The notes under the pieces were generated by a model, which saw only the letters and a list, made by a program, of their open reading frames with translations, had not been told where the DNA came from and made no database searches. Shown here one piece after another: positions 34,018 through 45,700 of a DNA stretch of 64,000 bases. Source of the DNA: Sycobia sp. Sy_11 (taxonomy: Eukaryota > Arthropoda > Insecta > Hymenoptera > Epichrysomallidae); NCBI GenBank assembly GCA_018907035.1, contig JACCIC010000028.1, forward strand, positions 2,772,001-2,836,000, in the 5' to 3' direction. The translations under genes were made by a program, and so were the position numbers. The stretch's first letter is position 1; each line of letters starts with the position of its first letter.

Positions 34018-34600
34018 ATATTCTCTCTGTATATATGTATGTACGCATGTGTATACGTAAGAAAAATCATCCCAAGCAATTTCCCAGCGCGCGCGGCCGC
34101 ACGCCCGGCTTTAATCCCACTGTCGGGACTCGTTTGTCCCTCATCCGTTACAGGAGCCAGCACGGAATCGCCCATATTCGGATCCCCGCGCGAGAGCACG
34201 AGGGGCGAGGTGAATATTATCGGGGAAAATACCGGCGGTCGAGGTCTGCCGAGAAAAACGAGGCCTTCGCGCGGAATTATCATCCGGAAGCCGAGCGCCG
34301 GCGCTAACGAGCAAAGAAAGAAACGTACGCCCCGCGTCATTTTGCGGCGCGCTCAAATGCGCTCGCACGCATACACGCGCTTACGCGCGCGCGCGCGGTC
34401 CGGTTCCGCTTGGTCTCGCCCGGAGGCTTCGCGCTGGTGACGCGCATCCGCTCACCCTCTCGTTCTCCCTCCCATCCTCTTTCAATATATACCCATCGCT
34501 CCGCCTTCCTACTTCCCTTCCTTTACCTTGCGCTGCAGTTCATTTTCCGCCCGGATTGCAATGTAATCTCGAGTCCATATAGGTGCATTCCTACATAGAT
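33439..34600. other. Mixed to CpG-rich DNA, no recognised gene
   Basis: CpG-rich from about 34080. A minus-strand GCGCAAG then GTAAAG at 34527 is donor-like but unpaired. Confidence 0.4.
33971..34012. repeat. (CT)21 microsatellite
   Basis: Perfect CT run of 42 bp. Confidence 0.97.
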
Positions 34601-37600
34601 ATACCGGAGGCTCTCTTTGTTTCATATAGAATCAGCGAAATTCCGAGAGTCGATGATTCTTATCGACTTATTTCGAGAGCCTCGAGAGTGCCAACGGAAA
34701 TTGCAACAGATTTAAACTTTAATGGAAATAAGAATTCTGGCGTATCTAAAATTTATCTTTTATTTTAGTTTTTTTTTATTTTTATTCTAGTGTGATAGCT
34801 GAATAAAAGAACTGTGTTCTGATCGTTGCCTCTAGTCAAGAATAATTTTATACGAGCGTAAAGTGAAGCGAAATACTCCATTAAAATGATTGAAAAGTTG
34901 ACTTTTGATGGTGGATTACATAAATAAGTTACATCATTAATAAGAAAAATTTATTTAAATACCTCTTTCTTTATTTTTAACGTATTAGTCAGATAATTAC
35001 TTTTTTGTATAAATATGAATTTTTCGTTAAAACAAAAGTAATGCATTATGTAAGTATAAAAAAATATCATGAGAATTATTAAAAACGGTCCATAATTTTC
35101 TGCAATTTTTCCCGTGGCGCATTCTCATTAGACACAAAATCAATACCGCTACATTCCTTAAAAGAAAATATTGGGCTTCATTAATTGTAACGCCGGAATT
35201 CTGCGCATTCCAATGAATATTACGAAATGTAAAGTGAATTTTGAAAAAAGAGGGATCTAATGAAATCTGGAGTCCGGTAGACTGGTCGCTGAACAATTGC
35301 TTATTCCAAGGATGTTGATTAAACAATATTACTGTTTCCGCTTTAATTAAATATGAGGTCGAAACAGGGTATCCTTGTACAATTTGGATTACATTAAATT
35401 AATTTTTTAATTATCGATAATATAATTACTGCAAAACTTTTCTGCAATACAATATACTGTTTGGCAAATGTTAATAAAAATATTTTCACATTCTTATAAG
35501 TTTTTTTTGATGAACAAGACTCTTTTAGCGAACCGAACAAACTATAATGCAGCGGCCAAACCCTGCCTGAAGTTTTCTATAAATCCACTCGATGTCAATT
35601 AAGGATTTCAATTGGTTATTTAAATTAACAAAGGTGGAGCTCATTAAAATGATAAACTGAAATTGAAAAGCCCGTCGTTCAGTCCATAGAAATGTCCGCG
35701 AAGAAAGGGAAAGAGAAGCTACGGGAATTCTCTCAATTATAGTTGAAAAAAATGGAAGTGCATAAACATTTTTTATTTATTATTCATCGACATGGAAATG
35801 AAAACCTTTATCAACTCTATTTACCCCTTGCTCTCTTTCCGCCTCCATCCGACATCGTAAAATTATCAATCCCTCCGACTCGGCAGTGCATTTAATTAAA
35901 ACTTCAGGATGGCGAGGAAGGTGGCTAACGTCGATGTTCTACCGTAGCCGGCGCATCGCGATCGCGCTACCTCGTACGAGGGCTTCTTCTCTTTTTGTCA
36001 CGGCGCCGGCGAGACGGTTTTTACGTAACGAATGGACGTGCCCTGCCTCCCGCCCCTCGACTACTCCATTCTATCGTACTATATCGTAAGGGTATAACAG
36101 GATTTCGCAAAAATTAGTCCTCACATTATCGAATGAAACGGTGACGATACGGGATTGGGAGATAGAGTTTTTATAGCCTTTGAATGTTAAGGGAAGCAAG
36201 AGAGTACAAAGAGGATGGCCAAATCCTTTTAGTGCTGCTTTACTCTGTTATACATATAGTGATATAAAGTTTTTGGACTCTATAGGTTCTGTTCTTTAGC
36301 TAAATTTCCATTTGACCTCCTTGGTTCAATTAATGATGAGGGTGACTATAAAAAATAGGATTACAATTAATGATAAGGAACTGATTTATCATCATAGCCA
36401 TTAACATGATTTTGAAAGTTATTTTTGTATAGTAGAGTACTATAGTAGAAAGTATACTCTAATAGTTCCAAAATCTTTCGAGAAAATACTTAAAAAAATT
36501 TTTAAAAATATTTAAGAAATATTTGTTTTCAAACACTATTGAAACGTAATTAAATTAGTTGATAAGCATAATGAAATTTAATGTACTAGTAACTATTTTT
36601 AGATCCATGAAACTATTAATATAAAATCTAGAATACTTTTTTTCTAGAATATTTCTAATCTAGAATATTTTTTTCACCACATTGAATCAATAATATCCTC
36701 CTTTATTAACTTTCGAACAACATCTAATAGAAATGCCTCGAAAAATGCTGAAAAGTTTTGGGATATGTTCCTAGATGCTGGACCCCCAAATGAATATTTG
36801 GAATCTTCTGCGGCTTCTACGTATAATATTAAAAAATCTAGTTGTCTAATGGGATTACCTGTAATGCGAGTGGAAGGTATCGTGGCTTAAATCAAAAAAC
36901 TTCTCAGGCTCTTCTTTAACCAAGGTAGTTTACAGATAACACGAGGATAATACATTTGCTTGTACTAGTGCAGTGACATACTCAAGCTAAATTTGAAGTT
37001 GGAAGGTCACTAGATCTGGTGGATGATATAGAATAAATCAATACAAAAGTACAGCACTACTCAAAGATAACTCGATGCTGACTGGTTCTCAATTGGTGAT
37101 ATCAGCTCTAATGGTTTTGTGCCAGAATAATTTACAAATCAAACTCGTTAAATATTTGTGATTTATTTGGTGTACGTGATTGGATATCAACATATTTATG
37201 GACGTCTTGAGGTGCGTTGCAGTGGTGCTAACTCCACCTTTCTTGAAAAAGCGTTAAAGCTCAGCTAATTTTCTTTTGTGTAGACTGCATTGCTATTCAA
37301 CGTAAAGATGAGCATGCATGATAATTATTAATTTTTTATGGATATAAGTAGTTAGTTAAACAAAAAACCACTGGATAGTCGCGTTGACGTACAAAGAAAC
37401 GGGATTAGTAAGGGGACAGGAAAATCATCCCATTCATACTGATTATTACCCGACGCTGCAATTTGCAAGAAACGATGAGCATTCAGAAATCGCATCCTGC
37501 GATAATAACGCATATTCGGACTGTATCTGCTTCTACTATATAAATTTTCTTTCCCCAACATTTAGTAAGAGAGATGAATAGAAAGCTGAATTTGACAAGA

Positions 37601-37740
37601 GAAGATAAGAGAAAATGATCAATATAAAGGTAACAAACAATTTATAAAGGTAACGTTCTATTACATTTCAACTACATCTCCCTCTGAAGGAATCGGGAAT
37701 CAATTTTTCCTCTCTGAGTTAATGAGACCACAACGTCGCG
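34601..37740. other. Long AT-rich stretch without a recognised gene
   Basis: Only a small GC-richer patch at 35880-36060 breaks the AT-rich sequence. A plus-strand frame near 36721-36890 (about 55 codons) and minus frames at 35027-35326 and 37352-37561 have ordinary composition but no recognised motif. On the minus strand a purine-rich CAGAGGGAGA is followed by TGTAGTTGAAATG at about 37676, which could be a polypurine tract meeting an LTR start of a copia-like element. No partner LTR or pol motif was found. Confidence 0.35.
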
Positions 37741-37816
37741 TCAGGTAACTGCTGTACTATATACAGCTTATACCAGGTTCCATTTTCACGAGAATCAGCT
37801 TATACAAGTTCTCGCG

Positions 37817-37949
37817 CGTTGAGAGGCAGGTGTGAGGCTGGCACTCGGTGCAGAGAGCCACGGCAAAGAAGCGTAAACCAGAGACGACTTCTAATGAGGA
37901 CACGGGTCTCCAAGCACCCACTATGGGCCGAGTAGGTGGCCTCTCAACG
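37817..37949. other. Nested inverted repeats in a small GC-rich islet (possible structured RNA)
   Basis: CGTTGAGAGGC (37817-37827) is exactly complementary to GCCTCTCAACG (37939-37949). Inside it ACTCGG (37843-37848) pairs with CCGAGT (37928-37933), and inside that GAGAC (37881-37885) pairs with GTCTC (37906-37910). This gives a properly nested, unbranched order over 133 bases. The islet (about 37740-38020) is clearly GC-richer than its AT-rich surroundings. It does not match 7SL, 7SK, RNase P/MRP, Y RNA, U snRNA or hammerhead motifs as I know them. An 11-bp match alone is expected a few times by chance in 64 kb. Confidence 0.3.
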
Positions 37950-38025
37950 ACTCCCCAACGTCTTAAAAGTTAAACCACTCCTCGCCCCCCCCCCTCGCTC
38001 GGGCCAGGCTAAGCAAGATTTTTTT

Positions 38026-38647
38026 CTGCTGAATATACGGAGAATCACATCAGTTATGTATATATAGGTGATTGGAAAGTAAAGAATAAATTTGTAGTTT
38101 TCCCGTTGCGAAATGGTACTAGAATTGTGAAAAAACTGACAGATATTCTACAACATTTATGTTTCGGTTATTTATATTTTTTCGATTAATCGCATACAAT
38201 TAGAAAAGTGAAAATTTAATCAAATTATGAAAGGAATTTTAAGAGCACTATTTACAGCGCATTAAATTACGTAACTAAAGAGCAAATGAATAAAATTGAA
38301 AAAGAATTTGACGGTTATTGGTAAATTAGATATTATATACAAATCTTTATCGTTATAATTATTTACATAAAAAATAATTTGTAATATTAACTTTAATTAT
38401 GAATAGTCTTCATGTTCCAGTTATTATAAATATCCTGCTCTTAAAATAATAACATATGCTGTAAGCGATCGATTCTCAAATCTAATAGTCCTTATCGAAA
38501 TTGCACTATTTTACTACAAAGTAAAATTTATTTAGTTTTTATTGGAATATTTAAATACATTAAATATTTTCATACATTGATTAAATAGATAATTATTATT
38601 TAATAACGAATTCCGTACATTTTCCTACTTGCTATGTATAATTTTAA

Positions 38648-38696
<49 letters not shown>

Positions 38697-39680
38697 ATAT
38701 TGTAACCTATAGTATGGAAAAAATTCAATGAACGATCCTATTATGATGAAATGAGTGCAAGATCATTTAAAATTTTATTAGCAATATTACTTTGTACATT
38801 AAGTATAAATGTATAATTAACTAATTAGCTCCTGTCGACAAACATTACCATTTCATGTTTACAGTGAATAAATATAATTTATTTTTCATAAGCTTCGCCT
38901 GTCAGGCAAACTTCACGAAGATGGATATTATATTCATTGATATTGTTTGTGCTAATAAGATCTTTTGTTCATTAATCAAAATGATTGCAGAATGCATTTA
39001 ATTAATGAAATCTTTCCGATCACGTATAATATAGTCATAATTTTAATCATACATTTCATTCGAAATCGATCGTTTTTAAACTTCATTATAATAATTTTGT
39101 TAAACGTTTTCCAGTTTATTTGAAAGAAACGAAAAAACCGCGCAGTAAATTTCAATAAAGAGGTCATTTTTGATCTCTGAAAAGTTATCGAATGACTTTA
39201 ATGCTGAACTATACTATTTTTTTAATTTTGCATTAATTCATACATCCCAAAGCAAGTGGCCCAAGACAACTTGACTCAAATAATCAGTTTTCTTACCTCG
39301 ATGAATACAAGTTAACTCTGTGTATAACATTTGATATCATTACTTCTGACCTAATTCACTTAGAAACTTCCGTCCCTGCCCCCCTTGCCCCGCATGACAC
39401 ATTTGAAATTTCACTGAACGAGCGTTAAGCGAAAAATATCAATATAAATGCAAATATTTATAAACACATTCGTGAAACTGCAAAACTTCAAATTCTGGAT
39501 GCATTGAGATCAAAGAAAAACGTGCGACATTTTTATACCTACTTTTACTTCATTCGTCTAACGCAACGGACAAAATGAAAAAAAAAATTAAATTGTTTAT
39601 TTAAAAGATATAAGGAAATTTTTTCTTATTAATCTTTATATACCGAGCAATCTACGATAGAATTAGTCGATGAATACCTT
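38026..39680. other. AT-rich DNA without a recognised gene
   Basis: One (TA)n tract. A minus-strand donor-like ATCGAG then GTAAGAAA at 39297 is unpaired. Confidence 0.5.
38652..38690. repeat. (TA)n microsatellite, 39 bp
   Basis: Perfect TA run ending in GTGTGTATAT. Confidence 0.97.
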
Positions 39681-40131
39681 TCCGGTCGACCTACTCCGTT
39701 CGGAGAATCGAACAATGATCGTCTTTGCAAATTCCCACTACCATTTCCGATAAGTAATATTTGACAAAGATTAGGTCGGCATCGATCGCCGCGAACCCGG
39801 AAGGAAGCGTAGAATTCCCCTGGAACTTCTCTGTCCTTCTCTCTCGGGCTCGAGTCCGGCCCGCCGAGCTTGCGTAAGTTTCGCCCGGGTCACGCGAGCC
39901 GCCCCCAACCCACCCCACCCCCCCGTTAGCCTCCGCTGCTCCCGTCGTATAACCACCAACGTAGCGGTTATCAAGACTGGATAAAATGTCTCGAGTGCCG
40001 AGCACAATGCGCACGCAAAGGATGAGGAGATGGACCGTCGTCGAGGGGAAGGCGGTGATGGTGGGAGGGGGGGGATCTCTCGCGACTCGTGACTGAGTCT
40101 GCAAGGCGCATGGAAAGTAAAATATGTATAC

Positions 40132-40184
<53 letters not shown>

Positions 40185-40745
40185 GAGAAAAAGCTGCATG
40201 ACGAATCCCAATGCCATAATCCAAGTCTTTCGTCACGGATTCGCGTATATAAGGGCGATTTTGCCGAACATATAAAGACCATATGTCGTTTCGGTTTCGC
40301 AAAGACGTTTATCTGACAGAGCCAATCGAGCCACCCTTTGCCGCTTTTTCAGCAAACCGGCGCCGAGGCCGCCATTGGGCAAGTCCTCGCAGCGACTCCC
40401 CGGCGCTCTAATAGATACGTACCGAAGAGTCATTTTCGGTAGATTTCAAAACTCCAGCCACGGCCGAGCGTTTGGCGCTCGTACGGAGCCGATTGTTTCA
40501 TCGCGTTGGCGGGGATAGACGTATGATTTTCCATCCTTAATCGTTCGCTTAATGCGCCGCACTTTTTTGAACCGGCATAAAAACACGAGCGTTACTACAT
40601 TTCTCTCGTCAGTGATTCTCTTTAATGGAATGACTGTTCGATATTTTAAGAGCGGATGCCTAGTTTAAATATTTAATTACTTTTATGTAATCCTCGATTC
40701 GTCCCGCATAATGTATACATATTACGTGCACGTAAATAGCTTCTC
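39681..40745. other. CpG-rich island without a recognised gene
   Basis: The long minus-strand frames over 39691-40302 include translated TA and no domain. A GCGTATATAAGGGC TATA-like element near 40244 has only a near-miss initiator. Confidence 0.45.
40133..40180. repeat. (TA)24 microsatellite
   Basis: Perfect TA run of 48 bp inside GC-rich sequence. Confidence 0.98.
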
Positions 40746-40763
40746 TTTTTTTTTTTTTTTTTT
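40746..40763. repeat. Homopolymer T18
   Basis: Eighteen consecutive T in mixed sequence. Confidence 0.97.
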
Positions 40764-40958
40764 GTTGAGCGAAAGTCCATACATCCCGGAGTGAATTAGC
40801 CGTGTCGATCTATATACAGTGAGAAGTAAAAAAGGAAAAAAGAATCAATATTTGCTTTCATCAAATACTATTATATACTGAATTTATTTCACGTAATAAG
40901 TGAATTGCTCAAGATTTAATAACGATTTTCCTGCAAACAAAGATAGAGCAGAATAAGG

Positions 40959-41002
<44 letters not shown>

Positions 41003-41160
41003 TCTACATATGCACGCCCGTTACAATCTCCTAGAGGCAGGAGTAAAACTCCTCCTCCGTGTCCCGAGCGCGCAACTACAGCAAACGAATTTTCTTCTCC
41101 TTTAAAGCGTTCTAAGCGCTCTCTTTCTCTCCTTCTCTCTCTCTCTCTCTCTCTCTCTCT
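40959..41160. repeat. Two (CT)n microsatellites
   Basis: Interrupted CT at 40959-41005 and again at 41119-41160, separated by about 110 bases of unique GC-rich DNA. Confidence 0.95.
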
Positions 41161-41398
41161 ATTCGAACGACTCGTCGAGCGAGCCGAGCCTTCAACCTGC
41201 ACCGACTTTGTGCCGTAACCTTCTTGAAAATGCCTTAGCGCTTCGACCTTTGGAATTATTCAGCTCTTTAAGGAATTTCTCTCTGCTTTTCCTCGTTTAT
41301 CTTGCTATTATCTCACAGCCTTAATCTGCGCTGGATGACACGATCGCCGGGCTTGGTTGCTAGCTGCGCCTTGCAGCTGGGGAGAGGGACAGGGACAG

Positions 41399-41401
<3 letters not shown>

Positions 41402-41455
<54 letters not shown>
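41402..41455. repeat. (GA)27 microsatellite
   Basis: Perfect GA run of 54 bp, the longest perfect dinucleotide run I found in the window, lying opposite in strand sense to the CT runs 240-440 bases upstream. Confidence 0.98.
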
Positions 41456-41458
<3 letters not shown>

Positions 41459-42302
41459 CAGAATGTTCAATTAAAATCGTTTGCGCTTTTGCCTTAAAAG
41501 TGAAATAGTTCAATCGCTCTCTGTGTGAATCAACTCTGCATTTTAAGGATTGCGAGGGAACGAAGACGAGCAGATGAGTTTTTAGACTGTATAGGGAAAA
41601 TAGAGTTGCAAAATTATGAGGGCGGGAGAATGTTGGACAATATAATCCTGATTGCGAGGAAGAATTTTAACCCTATTTTAGAAACCACGAGTTATGGTTC
41701 GATAATCTTAGCATTTTGCTCTTAGAGAACGATCCATTTCGAACTTTACAACAGAAATAATCACGATAGAAAATCGAAAATAATACTCTCGTTCGTATGT
41801 GCCAGCTTAACGTGCCCTTCCAAGCATATATTCGAACAAAATTTTCACGCGATTTTCCGCGTAAATTGCGCGCTCGTGAAACTAATTATCCCAGTAGACG
41901 AGTCGCGGCGCATATCCCGCTACGTAATGAATTTTTGTTCTTTTTTTCTTCTTTTTCCTCGGAGCGCATACTCGCGGCGTCGCCTTGCGGACAAAGAGGC
42001 ATTTCCCATTGGCATCCCGCATTCGCGCGGGACAAAACGTGCAAATTGACTCGGTGAAAAAGGGCGGTTGTCGCTCACGGTCGACGGCCGCCAGGGAGGC
42101 GGTTGGCAATTGTAAGCTTCAGAAGCAGCTTCGTTTAATTCAGTATTGGTTTGCATTTTCAATGCTTATTCTTTTATTTACCCCTTCAGTCTTCTTCATC
42201 TTTTCTTTTTCAATCTTAAACGCGACTCTCGTACTTCAACATCTTCATGACTGCAAATCTTACGATAGCTTTCGAATCAGCAGATGTTGCTACATTTAAG
42301 AA
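41456..42302. other. Mixed DNA without a recognised gene
   Basis: Frames of 60-100 codons lack motifs and splice support. Confidence 0.45.
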
Positions 42303-42385
42303 AATAATAATAATAATAATAATAATAACAACAACAATAATAATAATAATAATAATAAGAACAATAATAATAATAATAATAATAA
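42303..42385. repeat. (AAT)n trinucleotide microsatellite
   Basis: AAT units with AAC and AAG interruptions over 83 bp. Confidence 0.96.
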
Positions 42386-43160
42386 AAGCACGACGCCTCG
42401 AGCAGCTGTCTGATTCTCAAGCTTCTGTCCACAAGTCGAAGATCCGTAGACTGAAATTCTTAGAAAAACTTGCGTAGGTTTGTAAATAATTACGATACAT
42501 ATATAGGAGCGGATGAGTCGCACGTTGGATAAGCCTCTGTATAAGCCGACGCAGAACGTCCCGTTGACTCAACGTCCGGAGAGCGCTCGGTTATTACATT
42601 GCGACGCTCCCGCGGTTAAGGGCCTTCTAATGCTTTTACGAGAAGCTTGATTTCACTCTTATTTTTTTTTGTAATGTAAATCGAAATCTTGTATAGGAAG
42701 CCGATGCCTCTGCCGTGTTACATGGAATTTGGGTCGGTGGGCAAATTACATATAGTTGCGCGTGCGTGCGACGGATCTTTCAAAATCTATTCCTCGTGTG
42801 CAATATTTGCTTCATACGTGGCTCGTTAATCTGTACTGTAGGCGAGAAGCAATGGAAATGGTGCACGTAATTTCATGGCTAAGCGCATAAAGCCGTTTAT
42901 ATTACATTTGTATATATCTTATTTATCCTATTTTTCACGTATTTCCATTGTTAACTTGTTAACATAAGCATTTGTACACAAATTGATTTGTAATTTATAA
43001 ATAAGCATTAACGACGATCCGTTGAAAGGTATCCGCACTGGTGAATTTTAATTGTTCCAACACCGTGAAAAATTTGACATCCCTTCTCCACATACCCTTC
43101 TCAACATACATTCAACCGACACATCTAATGCAACATCGTCTTTTCTCATTTTCTTAACGT
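42386..43160. other. Mixed DNA, nothing recognised
   Basis: GC-richer at 42500-42800, AT-rich after. No gene signal seen. Confidence 0.5.
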
Positions 43161-43164
43161 TCCA

Positions 43165-43177
43165 CCCCCCCCCCCCC
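43165..43177. repeat. Homopolymer C13
   Basis: Thirteen consecutive C. Runs of the same length occur at 28567-28579 and 58078-58090. Confidence 0.95.
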
Positions 43178-44144
43178 GGTGACTACGTCAGACCCTTGCC
43201 GGAGTTTAAGGGAGGAAATAGAGAAATTACGCGAGATAATAGTGCAATACCTGTACCTCGTCCATTCTTTTTTACGCCCGGCTCATTTTCTAGCCCGCGC
43301 GCATTTAATACCTTACAGTAATTTCCTTGTTATTTGCTCGGCGTCGCGCAATCTACTTCTTCCCCGCGCCCGAGCCGTCGAAAATTCCCGGCGCCCGAAC
43401 TAACAGACTCTACATATAATGCCAGATCCCTCTGTCTTTGTCCCGAAGGGAAATCGGCCTTTCCTTTCGGCGCCAAGAGCGGCGATGTACATTTTTCCAG
43501 CTATATCATTGGAATAAACTCAAAATACAGAGGGCCCCGCGACTCCGGCGCTCGACAATGTAACTGCGAAGTCGAGAATCGTCCGAGCGCTCTCTCGAGC
43601 CTGCCGTCTCTCTTTGAGAGCCCGGCTGGGACGTGACCTCGGCAAAATTCGCCGCGTACACCTTCGCCGGCCCGCGTCGAGACCGAGATATTCGTCTTCG
43701 GCGCGGCGTCGATTTTATTTCGTTATGCCTCGCGCGAGGACGAGCATGAAATGCATATTTGATGACCGTGCAGGGCGGAGGGGACCTTTGCCGGGCGCGG
43801 CGACGACGGCGTCTAAGTACCGGTAATCCCCGCACCGGGGTGGGGCGGGGGTAGGATGGGGGTCGCAGAAAGAGAGGGCGCAAAAAAAAAAGGAAGAAGA
43901 AAAACAGAGAAAGGGGAAGCTGAGAGAAAGTTAAAACAACTCGGAGAGTGCCGGGGCACACGAAGTTTGCCAGCCGCGGCGAAGCGCGCGGGTGTCCCGA
44001 GTATTCCTTAATTGAGTTCCCTTGCTCGTTAACCTCCTACCCGCTTGTCTATATCTCGCCCGCTGCTATTACGACTTCTCAAAGAGCACTAGGCCTGGAC
44101 TGCTCACCCTTCGACCCACCCCCTCTTTATCTCTATCTCTCTTT

Positions 44145-44164
44145 CACACACACACACACACACA
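44145..44164. repeat. (CA)n microsatellite
   Basis: CA run of about 20 bp within CT-rich flanks. Confidence 0.95.
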
Positions 44165-44899
44165 AATATACTCTCTCTTTCTCTCTCTCTCTAGCCTTCT
44201 CTTCCTCAGTCTCAATCTCTCGGTTTTCGCCGAGAAAAAGAAAAGTGCGGGTCGTGTGTATAGTCGGGTCGCGGTTACACCGGCTTCAAATTGCTGCGCA
44301 AAGAAAGGACTAAATGTCGATCAAATAAGGTCGGCCGCTGCCCTGCCCAAACTCTCTTTAATCTCTCACCCAGTGAGACTGACGAATCGAATTTCATCGA
44401 TATGAAAATTTCAACGACGTGCGCATGAATCATTCGAGAAAATATCGCGGTGGATAAGCCAAATCCGTAAGATAAATGGCAATTTTTCTTATTAAAATTA
44501 ATTCCCGTAATTTTCCGGTGCGGCGGATAGAGAAATTTTCTCTCATACTAAAGCTCTCATACTAGTCTATGTGTGCATTGGAAAAAAAAAACAAAAACAA
44601 ATAAAACAAAACAAGAACATTGCAAAATAAAAAGAGATGAAATTTAAAAATATCCGCGTTCTTCGAAGTACCCACGGAGCGCCGCTCCATCAACGCCGCC
44701 ATCAGACCGGGCCGGGGCGAGCTTGCAAATCCTTAATCCATATTCAAAGCCCTCGGCGTGACTCAGCCGTCGGGTCGGCGGCGACGGCGAGGGCGACAGC
44801 AGCGATACTTCCCTGTGTACGGGAAAAAGCGTGCCGCGAGAGCTCCGGCGACCCCGTTGCGAAGGGCCTCGTAAAGGCGATAAAGGCGAGGGAAAGAGC

Positions 44900-44941
44900 G
44901 AGAGAGAGAGAGAGAGAGAGAAGTGAGAGAGAGAGAGAGAG
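44900..44941. repeat. (GA)n microsatellite, interrupted once
   Basis: GA runs split by AAGT near 44922. Confidence 0.96.
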
Positions 44942-45464
44942 TTAGCGAAGCGCGTGAAAATGAGAGATAAGAAGCCGATGAATCGGCTAATAATCGAATG
45001 ATGAATAGCCCCCCTCCGCCTCGTCCTTCCACACCCCCGTACACTCCGAAGACTGGCGACTCTTTCCTTTATACGAGGCGTCGGCCATTGTACTCGCCTC
45101 GCGCTCGATAAAGCGCGCCTCACTCGGTCTATATGTCGCTTTCTTTTTCGGGCAGCGAATAAGGCGGATGGGGGACTCTCGAGGGGTTCACGTCGCCCGC
45201 GCTCCTTCCATAAGTCCAATAGAGGAGATTCGTATCCTCGAGCTTGGCGTCCTTGGCGGCGGCGGCGCGCCGCTCTTCGTTACATTGTTGCTGTTGTCAT
45301 TGTTCGGCTCATCGGGAGCGAAACTTAACGGGCGTCGACGGGGCGACCCGGCGGCTGTTACGCGAGACGGTGCATACAAAAAGCGACGTCGCGTCCCGTC
45401 GCGGCACGAATGACGCAAACTCGTGCGCTAGAGAGGAGCTAGCTCGGCGACTGAAAAAGCTCTC

Positions 45465-45466
<2 letters not shown>

Positions 45467-45520
<54 letters not shown>

Positions 45521-45524
45521 CTCT
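45467..45524. repeat. (CT)n microsatellite
   Basis: CT run of about 46 bp perfect, with short imperfect ends. Confidence 0.97.
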
Positions 45525-45700
45525 GTCTGGCTGTTTGTGAATATACGTGCCGAGGAGTGTGAGAGGAAAAAATGTAATGCCAATTACTTTGACTCTCTGG
45601 CTTCGTCGTGAACGAGCAATGATAATCGAGATTGCAGGTGTACGTGTTTTGTTGGAGACGGGTACTTAGCTTTTGTTGCGGACGATCGTCGCTCCCGCTC

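Larger units (their letters stand above)
43178..45700. other. Large CpG-rich island without a recognised gene
   Basis: The longest GC-rich stretch of the interior. It has (CA)n, (GA)n and (CT)n tracts and many overlapping open frames on both strands, none with a domain. A TTGCAG then GTGTACG at about 45637 is a weak donor. Confidence 0.45.

Noticed and set aside
37817..37949. Hammerhead ribozyme or known Pol III RNA at the nested inverted repeats
   Set aside because: CTAATGAG resembles CTGATGAG, but the GAAA core and the required stems are absent. 7SL, 7SK, RNase P/MRP, Y RNA and snRNA motifs are also absent.
40244..40285. TATATAAG and CATATAAAG near 40.25 kb
   Set aside because: The nearest initiator-like sequence (CCATATG) misses the consensus and the spacing is too long.
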